Counted from the first letter of the stretch, positions 15,631 to 25,000 are shown. The stretch is 43,185 nt of DNA from Proteobacteria bacterium UBA2383 (GCA_002343485.1 DDST01000182.1:1-43185), one strand, 5' to 3'. A program made the numbers and translations. The notes: generated by a model from the letters alone, not told the origin.

Positions 15631-18237
15631 TCAATCCAACAACATCCGCAACCGCTGCAACTCAACCAGTGCTTGCCCGGGGGTCAGCAATTCAAGATCG
15701 AGGCCCGCCAGCATGGTCACTGCTGGATGAACCGCCTCGCCGAACAATGATAATTGCGGCTTCCTCTCAGCCCGCACCGGCAATTCCCGCCGCAGCATTT
15801 GCCGCTCCAACAACCTCAAGCGCTGGCGGGCCTGCTGAATCACGACCGCTGGCACACCCGCCAAGGCGGCAACTTGCAGACCATAACTACGACTTGCAGG
15901 CCCCTCCTGCACCCGGTGCAAAAATACGATACGCTCACCGTGCTCCACCGCATCCAGATGGACATTGGCAATACCTGGCTGTTCATCCGGTAACCGCGTC
16001 AGCTCAAAGTAATGGGTGGCGAACAGAGTGAAGGCACGCACCGTGCTCGCCAATTGCGCCGCACAGGCCCAGGCTAGCGCCAGTCCGTCAAAGGTGCTGG
16101 TACCGCGTCCGATCTCGTCGATCAGCACCAAGCTGTGCGGCGTCGCATTGTGCAGAATGTTAGCCGCCTCGCTCATTTCCACCATGAACGTGGAACGGCC
16201 ACCGGCCAGATCGTCGGACGCGCCGATGCGGGTAAAGATGCGGTCAATCGGCCCAATCACCGCCCGCTCGGCGGGGACGAAGCTGCCGAGATGCGCCAGC
16301 AGCACGATCAAGGCCGTCTGGCGCATAAAGGTGCTTTTTCCGCCGAGGTTCGGGCCAGTGACGATCAGCATCCGCCGTTGTGCCGGCTCCAGTTGCAAAT
16401 CATTTGGCACAAACGGCTCGTCCAGCACCTGCTCGACCACTGGATGCCGCCCGCCGGTGATCTCAATACCTGACTGATCCACCAGCTCCGGCGGGTTCCA
16501 GCGCAACGCGGCAGCGCGTTCGGCCAAATTGCTTAACCCATCCAGTTCCGCCAGAGCAGCGGCGCTGGCCTGCAAGCCAGGCAACCACACCTGCAGTTGC
16601 TCCAGCAATCCGTCATAAAGCGCCTTTTCCCGCGCCAGCGCCCGCTCTTGCGCATGCAGGACCTTATGCTCGAATTCCTGCAATTCCGGGATGATATAGC
16701 GTTCTGCGCCTTTCAGTGTCTGGCGGCGATGATAGTCAGGCGGCACGGCTTGGGATTGGGCGCGAGTGACTTCGAGGTAATAACCATGCACCCGGTTAAA
16801 GCCGACCTTGAGATTGGCAATTCCAGTACGCTGCCGTTCGCGGGCTTCGAGATCAACCAGATATTGGTCGGCACGTTCGCTCAGACTGCGCAATGCATCC
16901 AGTTCCGCATCATAACCCGGTGCGATCACCCCGCCATCGCGGATCATCTGCGGGGGATTAGCGATAATCGCCCGATTCAGCAGGTTGCAAGCTTCGGGAT
17001 GGGTTCCCGCACAGCGGGCGAGTTCCTGCAACAACGACACGTCGCATACTTTCAGGAATTGTTGCAGACCCGGCAACCGGTCCAGCGCATCGGCCAAAGT
17101 GATTAAATCGCGAGGCCGGGCCGATTTCAGCGCCACCCGCGCCAGAATCCGTTCCACATCGCCCGTTCCGCGCAGTAAACCACGCAGGTATTCATAACCA
17201 CCATTGTCGAGCAATTGCCGCAAACTGGCATGACGCTGGCGGAGAATGTCATGGTCGCGCAGAGGACGGTGCATCCAGCGGCGCAACAACCGCGCACCCA
17301 TCGGCGTCACGCAGCGGTCGAGGATACCGAGCAAGGTATGTTCATGCTGGCCGCTCAAGCTGTGCTCCAGTTCCAGATTACGCCGGGTGGCCGCGTCCAG
17401 AATCACGCTGTCCTCATGACGTTCGACTCGTAGGCCCGTCAGATGAGGGAGCGCCCCGCGTTGAGTATCCTTGACATATTGCAGCAAGCAACCGGCAGCA
17501 GCGACTGCAACCGCTTGATCGGCACAACCGAATCCGTCCAGGTTGTGGACAGCGAACTGGGTGCATAGCATCCGTGCCGCACTGTCCCGGTCGAAATGCC
17601 AAGGCGCTTGGCGGCGTAAGCCAGGATGCTCGCGCCAGGCACCGGGCGGAGCGAAATCCTCATCGATCAGCAATTCCGCCGGCTTTAATCGCTCCAGCTC
17701 GCTGAGCAGCGCTGCCTCGCCGTGGAGTTGCGTCACCGTGAACCGGCCACCACTCAGGTCCAGATGTGCCAGTCCGTAGATGTTTTTCACCTGGTGAAGA
17801 GCCAGCAATAAAGTGTCGCGGCGTTCATCAAGCAGCGCCTCGTCAGTCAAGGTACCGGGGGTGACGATGCGCGTGACCTGCCGCTCCATTGGCCCCTTGC
17901 TGGTCGTGGAATCACCAATTTGTTCGCAGATCGCCACTGACTGGCCAAGTTTGATCAGTTTGGCCAAGTAACCTTCAACAGCATGAAAAGGCACACCGGC
18001 CATTGGGATGGGTGCGCCTGCCGACTGGCCGCGGGTAGTCAGGGTAATGTTGAGCAGTTCCGCGGCGCGCTGGGCGTCGTCATAGAACAGTTCGTAAAAA
18101 TCCCCCATCCGGTAAAGCAACAGAATGTTGGGATGCTCGGCCTTGATGCGCAGATATTGCTGCATCATCGGGGTGTGTTGGGAGAGGTCAGGACCAGAGG
18201 AGCGAGTCGTAGGTTTTTTCATGAAATGAGGTGTCAT
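15631..18237 (-). CDS. mutS: DNA mismatch repair protein MutS
   Basis: Recognises mismatches and recruits MutL; 868 residues (E. coli 853). The mismatch-reading motif is MGDFYELFYDDA, with F47 and E49. The ATPase at the C-terminus has Walker A GPNLGGKSTFMRQTALI, Walker B VLIDEIGRGTSTFDGLALAW and the FATHYFELT switch. The tail QRLRLLERQ and following residues form the dimerisation end. The start at 18237 is preferred; ATG at 18222 is possible. It is divergent from a HicB-like gene. Confidence 0.97.
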   Translation of the reverse strand: MTPHFMKKPTTRSSGPDLSQHTPMMQQYLRIKAEHPNILLLYRMGDFYELFYDDAQRAAELLNITLTTRGQSAGAPIPMAGVPFHAVEGYLAKLIKLGQSVAICEQIGDSTTSKGPMERQVTRIVTPGTLTDEALLDERRDTLLLALHQVKNIYGLAHLDLSGGRFTVTQLHGEAALLSELERLKPAELLIDEDFAPPGAWREHPGLRRQAPWHFDRDSAARMLCTQFAVHNLDGFGCADQAVAVAAAGCLLQYVKDTQRGALPHLTGLRVERHEDSVILDAATRRNLELEHSLSGQHEHTLLGILDRCVTPMGARLLRRWMHRPLRDHDILRQRHASLRQLLDNGGYEYLRGLLRGTGDVERILARVALKSARPRDLITLADALDRLPGLQQFLKVCDVSLLQELARCAGTHPEACNLLNRAIIANPPQMIRDGGVIAPGYDAELDALRSLSERADQYLVDLEARERQRTGIANLKVGFNRVHGYYLEVTRAQSQAVPPDYHRRQTLKGAERYIIPELQEFEHKVLHAQERALAREKALYDGLLEQLQVWLPGLQASAAALAELDGLSNLAERAAALRWNPPELVDQSGIEITGGRHPVVEQVLDEPFVPNDLQLEPAQRRMLIVTGPNLGGKSTFMRQTALIVLLAHLGSFVPAERAVIGPIDRIFTRIGASDDLAGGRSTFMVEMSEAANILHNATPHSLVLIDEIGRGTSTFDGLALAWACAAQLASTVRAFTLFATHYFELTRLPDEQPGIANVHLDAVEHGERIVFLHRVQEGPASRSYGLQVAALAGVPAVVIQQARQRLRLLERQMLRRELPVRAERKPQLSLFGEAVHPAVTMLAGLDLELLTPGQALVELQRLRMLLD

Positions 18238-18331
18238 TCAACGCCAATCGGTTGCACCTCGGAATTATAGAGACTTCCAACACCAATCAACCGGGCAATG
18301 GTTAATGGATAATGGCTGGTGTTGTAAGAGG

Positions 18332-18757
18332 ATGTTAAACTTGGACGACCCCATCCATCTGGAAACCGCCGAGGAAGACGGTTTTATCGTGACGTTCCCG
18401 GATGGGCCGGAGGCGATCACGCAGGGCGAGGATGAAGACGAGGCGCTGCTGCGAGCTGTGGACGCGCTGGAAACCGCCTTATCGTTTTACATGGACGCTC
18501 GCCGCCCGCTACCGGTTCCCTCCACCGCCGCAGGTCGACCCATCGTGCACCCGTCCGCGCTGGAAAGCGCCAAGCTGGCGCTGTATGCAGAAGTGACCAT
18601 GAAGGGCGTTCGCAAGCCGGAATTGGCGCGGCGGCTCGGATGGCGCCCGCCGCAGGTGGATCGGCTGTTTGACTTACAGCACGCTTCCCGCTTCGATCAG
18701 ATCGAAGCCGCCGCCCATGCTTTGGGGCGGCGGGTGAATGTGACGTTGCCGGTTTAG
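18332..18757 (+). CDS. HicB-family antitoxin without adjacent HicA
   Basis: About 141 residues. The N-terminal half is a degraded RNase H-like HicB fold: DGFIVTFPDGPEAITQGEDEDEALLRAVDALETALSFYMD, with the characteristic FPD and GED-EALL-A-DALE pattern. The C-terminal half (about 95-141) resembles the helix-turn-helix of HicB: GVRKPELARRLGWRPPQVDRL and ALGRRVNVTLPV. No HicA (small double-stranded RNA-binding toxin) is encoded on either side within the available gaps. ATG at 18332 has AAGAGG immediately adjacent; ATG at 18305 is the alternative. It may act as a solitary DNA-binding regulator or be the remnant of a toxin-antitoxin pair. Confidence 0.8.
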   Translation: MLNLDDPIHLETAEEDGFIVTFPDGPEAITQGEDEDEALLRAVDALETALSFYMDARRPLPVPSTAAGRPIVHPSALESAKLALYAEVTMKGVRKPELARRLGWRPPQVDRLFDLQHASRFDQIEAAAHALGRRVNVTLPV

Positions 18758-18828
18758 CCAGTGCAACGGGCTACGATAACCCAATATTTCACGGAAGCTC
18801 AATAAGTTGAGCAGGAAACAAAACCGCT

Positions 18829-19665
18829 ATGACCGAACTTGACCAGCTACTCAGCCTCATGACCCGCCTGCGCGACCCGGATAACGGCTGCCCGTGGGAC
18901 CGGGAACAAACCTACGCCACCATCGTTCCACACACCATCGAGGAAGCGTATGAAGTCGCCGACGCCATTGCTCGTGAGGACTGGGCAGAATTACGTTCGG
19001 AACTAGGCGACTTGCTGTTTCAGGTGGTGTTTTACGCCGAAATCGCCCGCGAAGAAGGCCGCTTCAACTTCGCCGATGTAGCAAGCGGCATCGTCGAAAA
19101 GATGACCCGCCGTCACCCGCATGTCTTTAGTGATGCAAGTTATGCCAATGCAGCCGAGCAGATGGCGGCCTGGGAACAGATTAAGTCAGCGGAGAAAACC
19201 GCAGAATCAATCCCCGCCGCCCGCGTCCTCGATGGCATCCCATTGGCGTTGCCGGCGTTGACCCGTGCGGTCAAGTTGCAAAAGAAAGCGGCGCGGGTGG
19301 GCTTTGACTGGGGTGCGGTGGAGCCGGTGTTGGCCAAAATTGAAGAAGAAATTGCCGAAATCCGCCATGAAATGACCAATAGCGCTGCTTCAGAGCGGTT
19401 AGCTGATGAATTGGGCGATGTGCTTTTCGCCGTCGCCAATCTGGCTCGGCACCTGAAACTCGACCCCGAAGCGGCGTTACGTGGAACCAACGCCAAGTTC
19501 GAGCGGCGCTTCCGGCAGATCGAGGTTTGGTTGGCGGAAGATGGCCGCACACCGGAGAAAGCGACGCTGGCGGACATGGATGCGCTCTGGGAACGGGCGA
19601 AGATTGAAGAAAGAGCGTCTGAAGGGTTGCATAAAAACCAGCTTATTGATTCTTCAACTGGATAA
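18829..19665 (+). CDS. mazG: Nucleoside triphosphate pyrophosphohydrolase MazG
   Basis: Hydrolyses NTPs to NMP and pyrophosphate; 278 residues (E. coli 263). Two MazG modules are visible. The first has CPWDREQTY, then IEEAYEVADAI (E38, E39, E42) and ELGDLLFQVVFYAEIA (E58, D61), giving the EExxE...ExxD magnesium site. The second has EEEIAEIRHEM and LADELGDVLFAVANLARHL. The C-terminal LADMDALWERAKIEE is typical. ATG at 18829; an AGGA is rather far upstream. It is convergent with pilU across a palindromic repeat. Confidence 0.95.
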   Translation: MTELDQLLSLMTRLRDPDNGCPWDREQTYATIVPHTIEEAYEVADAIAREDWAELRSELGDLLFQVVFYAEIAREEGRFNFADVASGIVEKMTRRHPHVFSDASYANAAEQMAAWEQIKSAEKTAESIPAARVLDGIPLALPALTRAVKLQKKAARVGFDWGAVEPVLAKIEEEIAEIRHEMTNSAASERLADELGDVLFAVANLARHLKLDPEAALRGTNAKFERRFRQIEVWLAEDGRTPEKATLADMDALWERAKIEERASEGLHKNQLIDSSTG

Positions 19666-19686
19666 GGTACGCATTGCTTAACTGCA

Positions 19687-19709
19687 CAGGGTATGCAACG
19701 CATACCCTG
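19687..19709. repeat. GGGTATGC palindromic repeat between mazG and pilU
   Basis: CAGGGTATGC-AAC-GCATACCCTG is a perfect 10-bp stem with a 3-base loop. It lies between two convergent genes, so it could terminate both. A GGTACGCATTGC half-copy is at 19666-19677 and a degenerate copy at 28203-28220. Confidence 0.75.
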
Positions 19710-19740
19710 CACTGCTAAAGAGTAGCTCTAATCCAGCCTT

Positions 19741-20913
19741 TCAACGATGCCGGTCATCCTGAATCTGCAGTGTCCCCTCGCTGGCCGCTTTTGGCTGTGG
19801 CTGTTTGCTCTCCAGCTTGATCCGCAATCGCAGATTATTGGCCGAATCCGCATGGCGAATCGCCGTCTCATAGCTAATGCGCCCGAATTCGTATAGGTCA
19901 AACAACGCCTGGTCGAAAGTCACAATGCCCTGTTCGCTGGAACGGGTCATGACCGGTTTCAGCTCCTTGACCCGCCCCTGAAAGATCAGCTCTGCCATAA
20001 GCGGCGTGTTCAGCAGAATTTCCACCGCCGGGATCAGGCCCGGCCGGTCCTCACGTGGCAGCAACCGCTGGGAAAGGAATGCTTTCATATTGAACGACAG
20101 ATCCATCAAGATTTGCGCATGCTTTTCTTCCGGAAAGAAATTTACAATACGGTCAAACGCTTGATCGGTATTGTTGGCATGCAGCGTAGTCAGACACAAA
20201 TGTCCCGTCTCAGCAAAATTGATCGCATGCTGCATGGTTTCCCGATCGCGCACTTCGCCAATCATGATCACATTTGGCGCTTGCCGGAGGGTATTTTTCA
20301 ACGCCGCTTCGTAGGAGTCAGTATCGGTCCCAACTTCGCGCTGGTCTATCAAGCATTGCTTATGACGATGAAAGAATTCGATGGGGTCTTCAACAGTGAT
20401 AATATGTTCCTGGCAGCTCTCGTTACGATGATCCAGCATAGCCGCCATCGAGGTCGTCTTACCGCAACCTGTTCCACCCAGGAAAATTACCAACCCACGC
20501 TTGGTTAAAGCAATATCCTTGAGAATGGGGGGCAGATTGAGTTCTTCGATGGTTGGAATTCGTTGCTGGATCAAGCGCAGCACCATACCGGCGCTGCCGC
20601 GCTGGGTAAAAGCACTGACCCGGAAGCGTGCTACATTAGGGAAATTAAGGGAAAAATTAACCTCATGATGATGATCAAATTCCCGTGCATGGCGATCATG
20701 CATGATCGCACGGGTCAGCAACGTTGTCTGTTGGGGAGTCAACTTGCGGTCGCCGGCCCGATGAATAGCCTGATTGACTTTGAGTGCAGGCGGACTGCCC
20801 GCGGTGATAAAAATATCTGATCCACCCACATCCAGCAGCTTGATCGTCAACTCATAAAGATACTGGGTAGCTTTTTCATAATCGTTTACTTCCAATGTTG
20901 AACTGCCTTCCAT
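19741..20913 (-). CDS. pilU: Type IV pilus retraction ATPase PilU
   Basis: PilT-like hexameric ATPase that works with PilT in pilus retraction; 390 residues from 20913, where AAAGGAG lies 7 bases upstream. Walker A is GGTGCGKTTS (about 146-155), the Asp box is TVEDPIEFFHRH, Walker B and beyond MIGEVRDRETMQHAINFAETGHL, and the His box TLHANNTDQAFDRIVNFFP. PilU rather than PilT is indicated by the length and by the C-terminal ADSANNLRLRIKLESK. A TATAGAAT -10-like box lies at about 20949-20956, with no good -35. No pilT is adjacent. It is probably functionally linked to the Pil-Chp genes at 34470-43185. Confidence 0.93.
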   Translation of the reverse strand: MEGSSTLEVNDYEKATQYLYELTIKLLDVGGSDIFITAGSPPALKVNQAIHRAGDRKLTPQQTTLLTRAIMHDRHAREFDHHHEVNFSLNFPNVARFRVSAFTQRGSAGMVLRLIQQRIPTIEELNLPPILKDIALTKRGLVIFLGGTGCGKTTSMAAMLDHRNESCQEHIITVEDPIEFFHRHKQCLIDQREVGTDTDSYEAALKNTLRQAPNVIMIGEVRDRETMQHAINFAETGHLCLTTLHANNTDQAFDRIVNFFPEEKHAQILMDLSFNMKAFLSQRLLPREDRPGLIPAVEILLNTPLMAELIFQGRVKELKPVMTRSSEQGIVTFDQALFDLYEFGRISYETAIRHADSANNLRLRIKLESKQPQPKAASEGTLQIQDDRHR

Positions 20914-21107
20914 ACCGTGTCTCCTTTTGAGTGATTGATACACTAAATATTCTATACTGAGAAAATCGCGTTGGTATTTGAATGTCCTGGCATGACCGCC
21001 CAACTCCCCATCGTTTCCGGCGACTTTATCCATCGCCGCCACACCTCACCATGCGACCTCTGGGCTGATACTGGCCTTCGTTTTACCCTCAGGAGAAGAC
21101 TGTTTCC

Positions 21108-22550
21108 ATGAACATGAATGGTTCCCGCTACTGGCTCCAGCTGCTGGTGCTGTTGCTCCCATTGTGTTGGGCCGTTGCCGCTCCGGCAGCGCGTCCCGAA
21201 ATCTCGCAACCTCTACCTGATTTCCGCAAGCTGGTAAAACAGAATGAAGCTGCCGTCGTCAATATCAGCTCTACGCAAACCCCTCGCCGCCGCTCCTCTC
21301 GTTCATCCGGTCTGCCCGAATTACCAGGCAGTGAAAACCCCTATCTGGAATTCTTCAAGCGCTTCTTTCAGGAACGTCCTGAACTGCCAGGCGACCGCCA
21401 GGCCAATTCGCTGGGTTCCGGGTTCATCATCTCCACCGATGGTTATATCCTGACCAACGCACACGTTGCCCAAGATGCTGACAAGATTATCGTCCGGCTC
21501 AGTGATCAGCGAGAGCGGCCCGCCAAGGTGATTGGCGTCGATGAATTGACCGATGTTGCCGTACTCAAGATTGATGAGAGCGAAAACTTGACGGCTGTCA
21601 AGATTGGCGACTCCGATACCTTGGAAGTGGGCGAATGGGTGGTAGCTATTGGCTCGCCGTTCGGACTCGAACTGACCGCGACGCAAGGCATCGTCAGTGC
21701 GGTGGGCCGCAACCTGCCAAGCGGCACCTACGTACCGTTCATCCAGAGCGATGTAGCGGTCAATCCCGGCAGTTCCGGCGGCCCCCTCTTCAACCTGCGA
21801 GGTGAAGTCGTCGGCATCAATTCACAAATTTACAGCAGCACCGGCGGCTATATGGGTCTGTCATTCGCCATCCCCATCAAATTAGCGATGCAGGTGGCCG
21901 ATCAGTTAAAAGTGACCGGCGAGGTGACCCGTGGCTGGCTAGGCATTCTACTGCAAGCAGTCAACAATGATCTGGCGGAAGCTTTTAAACTCGACCGGCC
22001 GCGAGGAGCGCTGATTGCGCAGATCCTGCCAGACAGCCCAGCGGCTAGCGCAGGTTTTAAACCGGGCGACATTATCCTGCGTTTCGGCGGCGAGCCGGTA
22101 GAAGATTCCTCGCAATTACCACGCATGATTGGCGTCACTCCGGTTGGTAAGACCGTAGCCATGTCAATCCTCCGTAACGGCGAACCGCTGGAAATCAAGG
22201 CGACAATCGCCCGATTGGAAACTACGGAGGAGCGGGTCATGACCATGGACGAACACAGCGATCCGCGGATGGGTATCGTCGTCGCAGATCTTAGCAATGA
22301 ACAACGCCGGGGGCTGGGCAATGACGACCAAGGGGTGCTGGTCACCGGACTGGATGAAGGGCCGGCCGCTAACGCGGGGCTGTATCCGGATGACATTATT
22401 CTTCAGCTCAACCATACCCCGGTCAAGAGCGCCAGCCAGTTCGTTGAACTGGCTAAGGAATTGCCGAATGGGAAGGCCGTGCCGGTGTTGGTGCGAAGAG
22501 AAAATGAATCACTGTACCTAGCCGTGCGCATGCCGGCTGAGCGAGAATAA
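21108..22550 (+). CDS. Periplasmic Do-type serine protease (DegP/MucD family)
   Basis: Periplasmic quality-control protease, 480 residues. The signal peptide covers about residues 1-25 (LQLLVLLLPLCWAVAAPA). The trypsin-like domain has H119 in LTNAHVAQ, D149 in DELTDVAVLKID and S223 in NPGSSGGPLFN. PDZ1 lies at about 265-370 (RGWLGILLQAV onwards, SAGFKPGDIILRFGG) and PDZ2 at about 385-475 (NAGLYPDDIILQLNH). The PLPDFRKLVKQNEAAVVNIS start resembles Pseudomonas MucD/AlgW-type DegP proteins. Which ortholog group (DegP, DegQ or MucD) is not decided here. It is divergent from pilU and followed 14 bases later by accA. Confidence 0.93.
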   Translation: MNMNGSRYWLQLLVLLLPLCWAVAAPAARPEISQPLPDFRKLVKQNEAAVVNISSTQTPRRRSSRSSGLPELPGSENPYLEFFKRFFQERPELPGDRQANSLGSGFIISTDGYILTNAHVAQDADKIIVRLSDQRERPAKVIGVDELTDVAVLKIDESENLTAVKIGDSDTLEVGEWVVAIGSPFGLELTATQGIVSAVGRNLPSGTYVPFIQSDVAVNPGSSGGPLFNLRGEVVGINSQIYSSTGGYMGLSFAIPIKLAMQVADQLKVTGEVTRGWLGILLQAVNNDLAEAFKLDRPRGALIAQILPDSPAASAGFKPGDIILRFGGEPVEDSSQLPRMIGVTPVGKTVAMSILRNGEPLEIKATIARLETTEERVMTMDEHSDPRMGIVVADLSNEQRRGLGNDDQGVLVTGLDEGPAANAGLYPDDIILQLNHTPVKSASQFVELAKELPNGKAVPVLVRRENESLYLAVRMPAERE

Positions 22551-22564
22551 ATCATTAAACATCG

Positions 22565-23590
22565 ATGAACCCGAATAACTGCCTGGATTTTGAAAAACCG
22601 ATTGCCGAACTGGAGGCGATGCTCAAGGAGTTGCAGCATCTCAGTACCGAGCAAGACTTGAATATCAGCGATGAAATCGCCCGTTTGGAAGCCAAAAGCA
22701 AAGCGCTCACCGAGTCGATCTTCGCGACCCTGACACCTTGGCAAATTTCTCAGATCGCCCGTCATCCACTTCGACCCTATACCCTGGATTACTTGGAACG
22801 GATCTTCACGGATTTCCAGGAATTGCACGGTGACCGGACCTTTGCCGATGATCATGCCATAGTCGGCGGATTGGCGCGGCTGAATGGCCGGCCGGTACTC
22901 ATCATCGGCCACCAGAAAGGCCGTGACACCAAAGAAAAAATTTACCGCAACTTCGGCATGCCGCGTCCAGAAGGTTACCGCAAGGCGTTGCGCTTGATGA
23001 AACTGGCGGAACGCTTCCGGTTACCGGTACTGACTTTTATCGACACACCTGGGGCTTATCCAGGCATTGGTGCGGAAGAGCGTGGTCAGAGTGAGGCCAT
23101 CGCCCGCAATCTGTTCGAAATGAGCCGGTTGCGGACACCGGTTATCGGCGTCGTGATCGGCGAAGGCGGTTCTGGCGGTGCCCTGGCAGTCGGTGTCTGT
23201 GACCGGGTGCTCATGCTGCAATATGGCACTTATTCGGTAATCTCGCCGGAAGGTTGCGCGGCTATTTTATGGAAAAGTGCCGATAAGGCGCCGGATGCCG
23301 CTGAGGCGATGGGACTCACCGCCGACCGTTTGCTAAAGCTCAATTTGATCGACGGGATTATTCCCGAACCGCCTGGCGGCGCGCACCGCGATATAGTGTT
23401 GACGGCGGAGAATGTCCGGATCGCGCTGCGGGAAAACCTTCAATCGTTGGATGTGCTGCCGGTGGACGCTCTGTTGGAACAACGTTACCAGCGATTAATG
23501 GCTTACGGCGTTTTCAAGGAAGCAGCGCCGGTGACTTCGCTGCAATCAACTTGGCAGAGCAGCGTGGCCGCATTGCTGCGTAAAGACTAA
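22565..23590 (+). CDS. accA: Acetyl-CoA carboxylase carboxyltransferase subunit alpha
   Basis: Forms the carboxyltransferase with AccD and makes malonyl-CoA for the fab enzymes; 341 residues (E. coli 319). It opens with LDFEKPIAELEAMLKELQ. Then come HGDRTFADDHAIVGGLAR, GRDTKEKIYRNFGMPRPEGYRKALRLM, FIDTPGAYPGIGAEERGQSEAIARNL and VIGEGGSGGALAVGVCDRVLMLQ, which build the CoA and biotin sites. No clear ribosome binding site precedes 22565. The C-terminus is slightly longer than usual. It is followed by tilS, a frequent pairing in gammaproteobacteria. Confidence 0.97.
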   Translation: MNPNNCLDFEKPIAELEAMLKELQHLSTEQDLNISDEIARLEAKSKALTESIFATLTPWQISQIARHPLRPYTLDYLERIFTDFQELHGDRTFADDHAIVGGLARLNGRPVLIIGHQKGRDTKEKIYRNFGMPRPEGYRKALRLMKLAERFRLPVLTFIDTPGAYPGIGAEERGQSEAIARNLFEMSRLRTPVIGVVIGEGGSGGALAVGVCDRVLMLQYGTYSVISPEGCAAILWKSADKAPDAAEAMGLTADRLLKLNLIDGIIPEPPGGAHRDIVLTAENVRIALRENLQSLDVLPVDALLEQRYQRLMAYGVFKEAAPVTSLQSTWQSSVAALLRKD

Positions 23591-23629
23591 GCGGAATTGA
23601 GTGGCGGATTAAATACATCGTGCAATCTG

Positions 23630-25000
23630 ATGGAGCGCCTCTATCAGTATCTATCCTACTTTCTGGCCACTCATCCCGGCGCTCGCCGGCTGATCATCGG
23701 TTACAGTGGCGGCCTGGATTCACATGTTTTATTGCACGGCCTGGCAACCCGCCGCCACCTGTGGACAGGGCAGAGCTTGGAAGCTATCTATATCGATCAT
23801 GGCTTGCAAGCGGCATCTGCTGCCTGGGGCGAACACTGCGCTCACATCTGCCACGATTTGAATGTACCGTACCGGGTATTGCAAGTCGATGCCCGGTCTA
23901 CATCCGGGGAAAGCCCTGAAGCGGCTGCTCGCCACGCCCGCTATGCGGCTTTCGCTGCTGAACTTGCCCCAGATTCTGTGCTACTAACCGCCCACCATTG
24001 CGATGATCAGGCGGAGACCTTGCTGCTGCAACTGTTGCGCGGCGCAGGTCCCCATGGCTTGGCGGCGATGCCTGCGGCAACACAACTGGGTCAAGGCTGG
24101 CTGCTGCGACCCTTTCTAGACATCGATCACGCTGAGCTACTGGCTTATGCCTGTACGCATAACCTGCACTGGATCGAAGACACCAGCAATACCGATATCA
24201 GTTTTGACCGCAATTATCTGCGTCACCAGGTTTTGCCCCGGTTGCGGGAACGCTGGCCGGCTGCAAACCGTGCTTTGGCTCGCTCAGCCCGGCTCTGCGC
24301 GGAAACTGCTGCCTGGCTGGATGCAGAAGCTGCTGCTGATTTAGCCCGTGCCGCGGCGGACCGTCCAGACTGTTTGGCGATTTCCGCCTTGCATGAGCTC
24401 GGCGAGGTTCGCCAACGCAACCTGTTGCGTTACTGGTTGCGGCAATGTGGCCTACCCATCCCCAACGCTCAGCATTTGCAGCACATTCTCAGCGATGCAC
24501 TGGCTGCCGCTGTTGACCGTAATCCCTGCATCCGCTGGCCGGGTGCAGAGATCCGGCGCTATCGGGATCGGTTGTACGCTATGCAACCTTTGAAGCCGCA
24601 TAACGCCAGTCAACGATTTACTTGGCAAGCCGGCAATCAGGGTTGGCCACCCCTGGATGTACCAGGTGTAGGCTATTTGGAATTACGGAAAACTGAAGGT
24701 AAAGGACTACGCTCCGAGGCACTGACTGGAGGTTTGCTGATCGTCGGTTTCCGCCAGGGCGGCGAACGCTTCCGGCCCGTGGGCCGCGCACATAGCCAGG
24801 CATTGAAGAAGCTGTTACAACAAGCGGGTATTCCGCCGTGGGAGCGGGAGCGGTTGCCGTTGATTTATCTCCCTTCTACCCCCACTCTCTCCGGCGAATT
24901 GGGAGAGAGTGGTCCGCTTCTAGCAGTCGTAGGATTAGGCACTGCCGCCGATGCCGCGGTTGGCCCTGGAGAGGCCGGCTGGTATCCTATCAAGGTTTGA
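23630..25000 (+). CDS. tilS: tRNA(Ile)-lysidine synthase, with a repeat-encoded insertion
   Basis: Modifies C34 of the AUA-reading tRNA(Ile) to lysidine, using ATP and lysine; about 456 residues. The PP-loop is GYSGGLDSHVLLHGL (SGGLDS at 26-31), followed by YIDHGLQAAS and LLTAHHCDDQAETLLLQLLRGAGPHGLAAM. WIEDTSNTD and RNYLRHQVLPRL complete the N-domain. The C-terminal TilS domain runs FRQGGERFRPVGRAHSQALKKLLQQAGIPPWERERLPLIYL, then an unusual segment of about 15 residues (around 415-430: PSTPTLSGELGESGP), then LLAVVG. That segment is encoded by a perfect hairpin repeat. Neither start is well supported: ATG 23630, or TTG 23597 just after accA. Confidence 0.95.
   Translation: MERLYQYLSYFLATHPGARRLIIGYSGGLDSHVLLHGLATRRHLWTGQSLEAIYIDHGLQAASAAWGEHCAHICHDLNVPYRVLQVDARSTSGESPEAAARHARYAAFAAELAPDSVLLTAHHCDDQAETLLLQLLRGAGPHGLAAMPAATQLGQGWLLRPFLDIDHAELLAYACTHNLHWIEDTSNTDISFDRNYLRHQVLPRLRERWPAANRALARSARLCAETAAWLDAEAAADLARAAADRPDCLAISALHELGEVRQRNLLRYWLRQCGLPIPNAQHLQHILSDALAAAVDRNPCIRWPGAEIRRYRDRLYAMQPLKPHNASQRFTWQAGNQGWPPLDVPGVGYLELRKTEGKGLRSEALTGGLLIVGFRQGGERFRPVGRAHSQALKKLLQQAGIPPWERERLPLIYLPSTPTLSGELGESGPLLAVVGLGTAADAAVGPGEAGWYPIKV
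24882..24912. repeat. Palindromic repeat inserted in frame within tilS
   Basis: CCACTCTCTCC and GGAGAGAGTGG form a perfect 11-bp stem around a 9-base loop inside the tilS C-terminal domain. It keeps the reading frame open and encodes Thr-Leu-Ser-Gly-Glu-Leu-Gly-Glu-Ser. The composition resembles the intergenic CTC-rich element at 4008-4030. Confidence 0.75.

Noticed and set aside
15588..16477. Open frames on the plus strand opposite mutS
   Set aside because: Shadows of a well-supported gene with GC-rich codons; compositions are non-protein-like.
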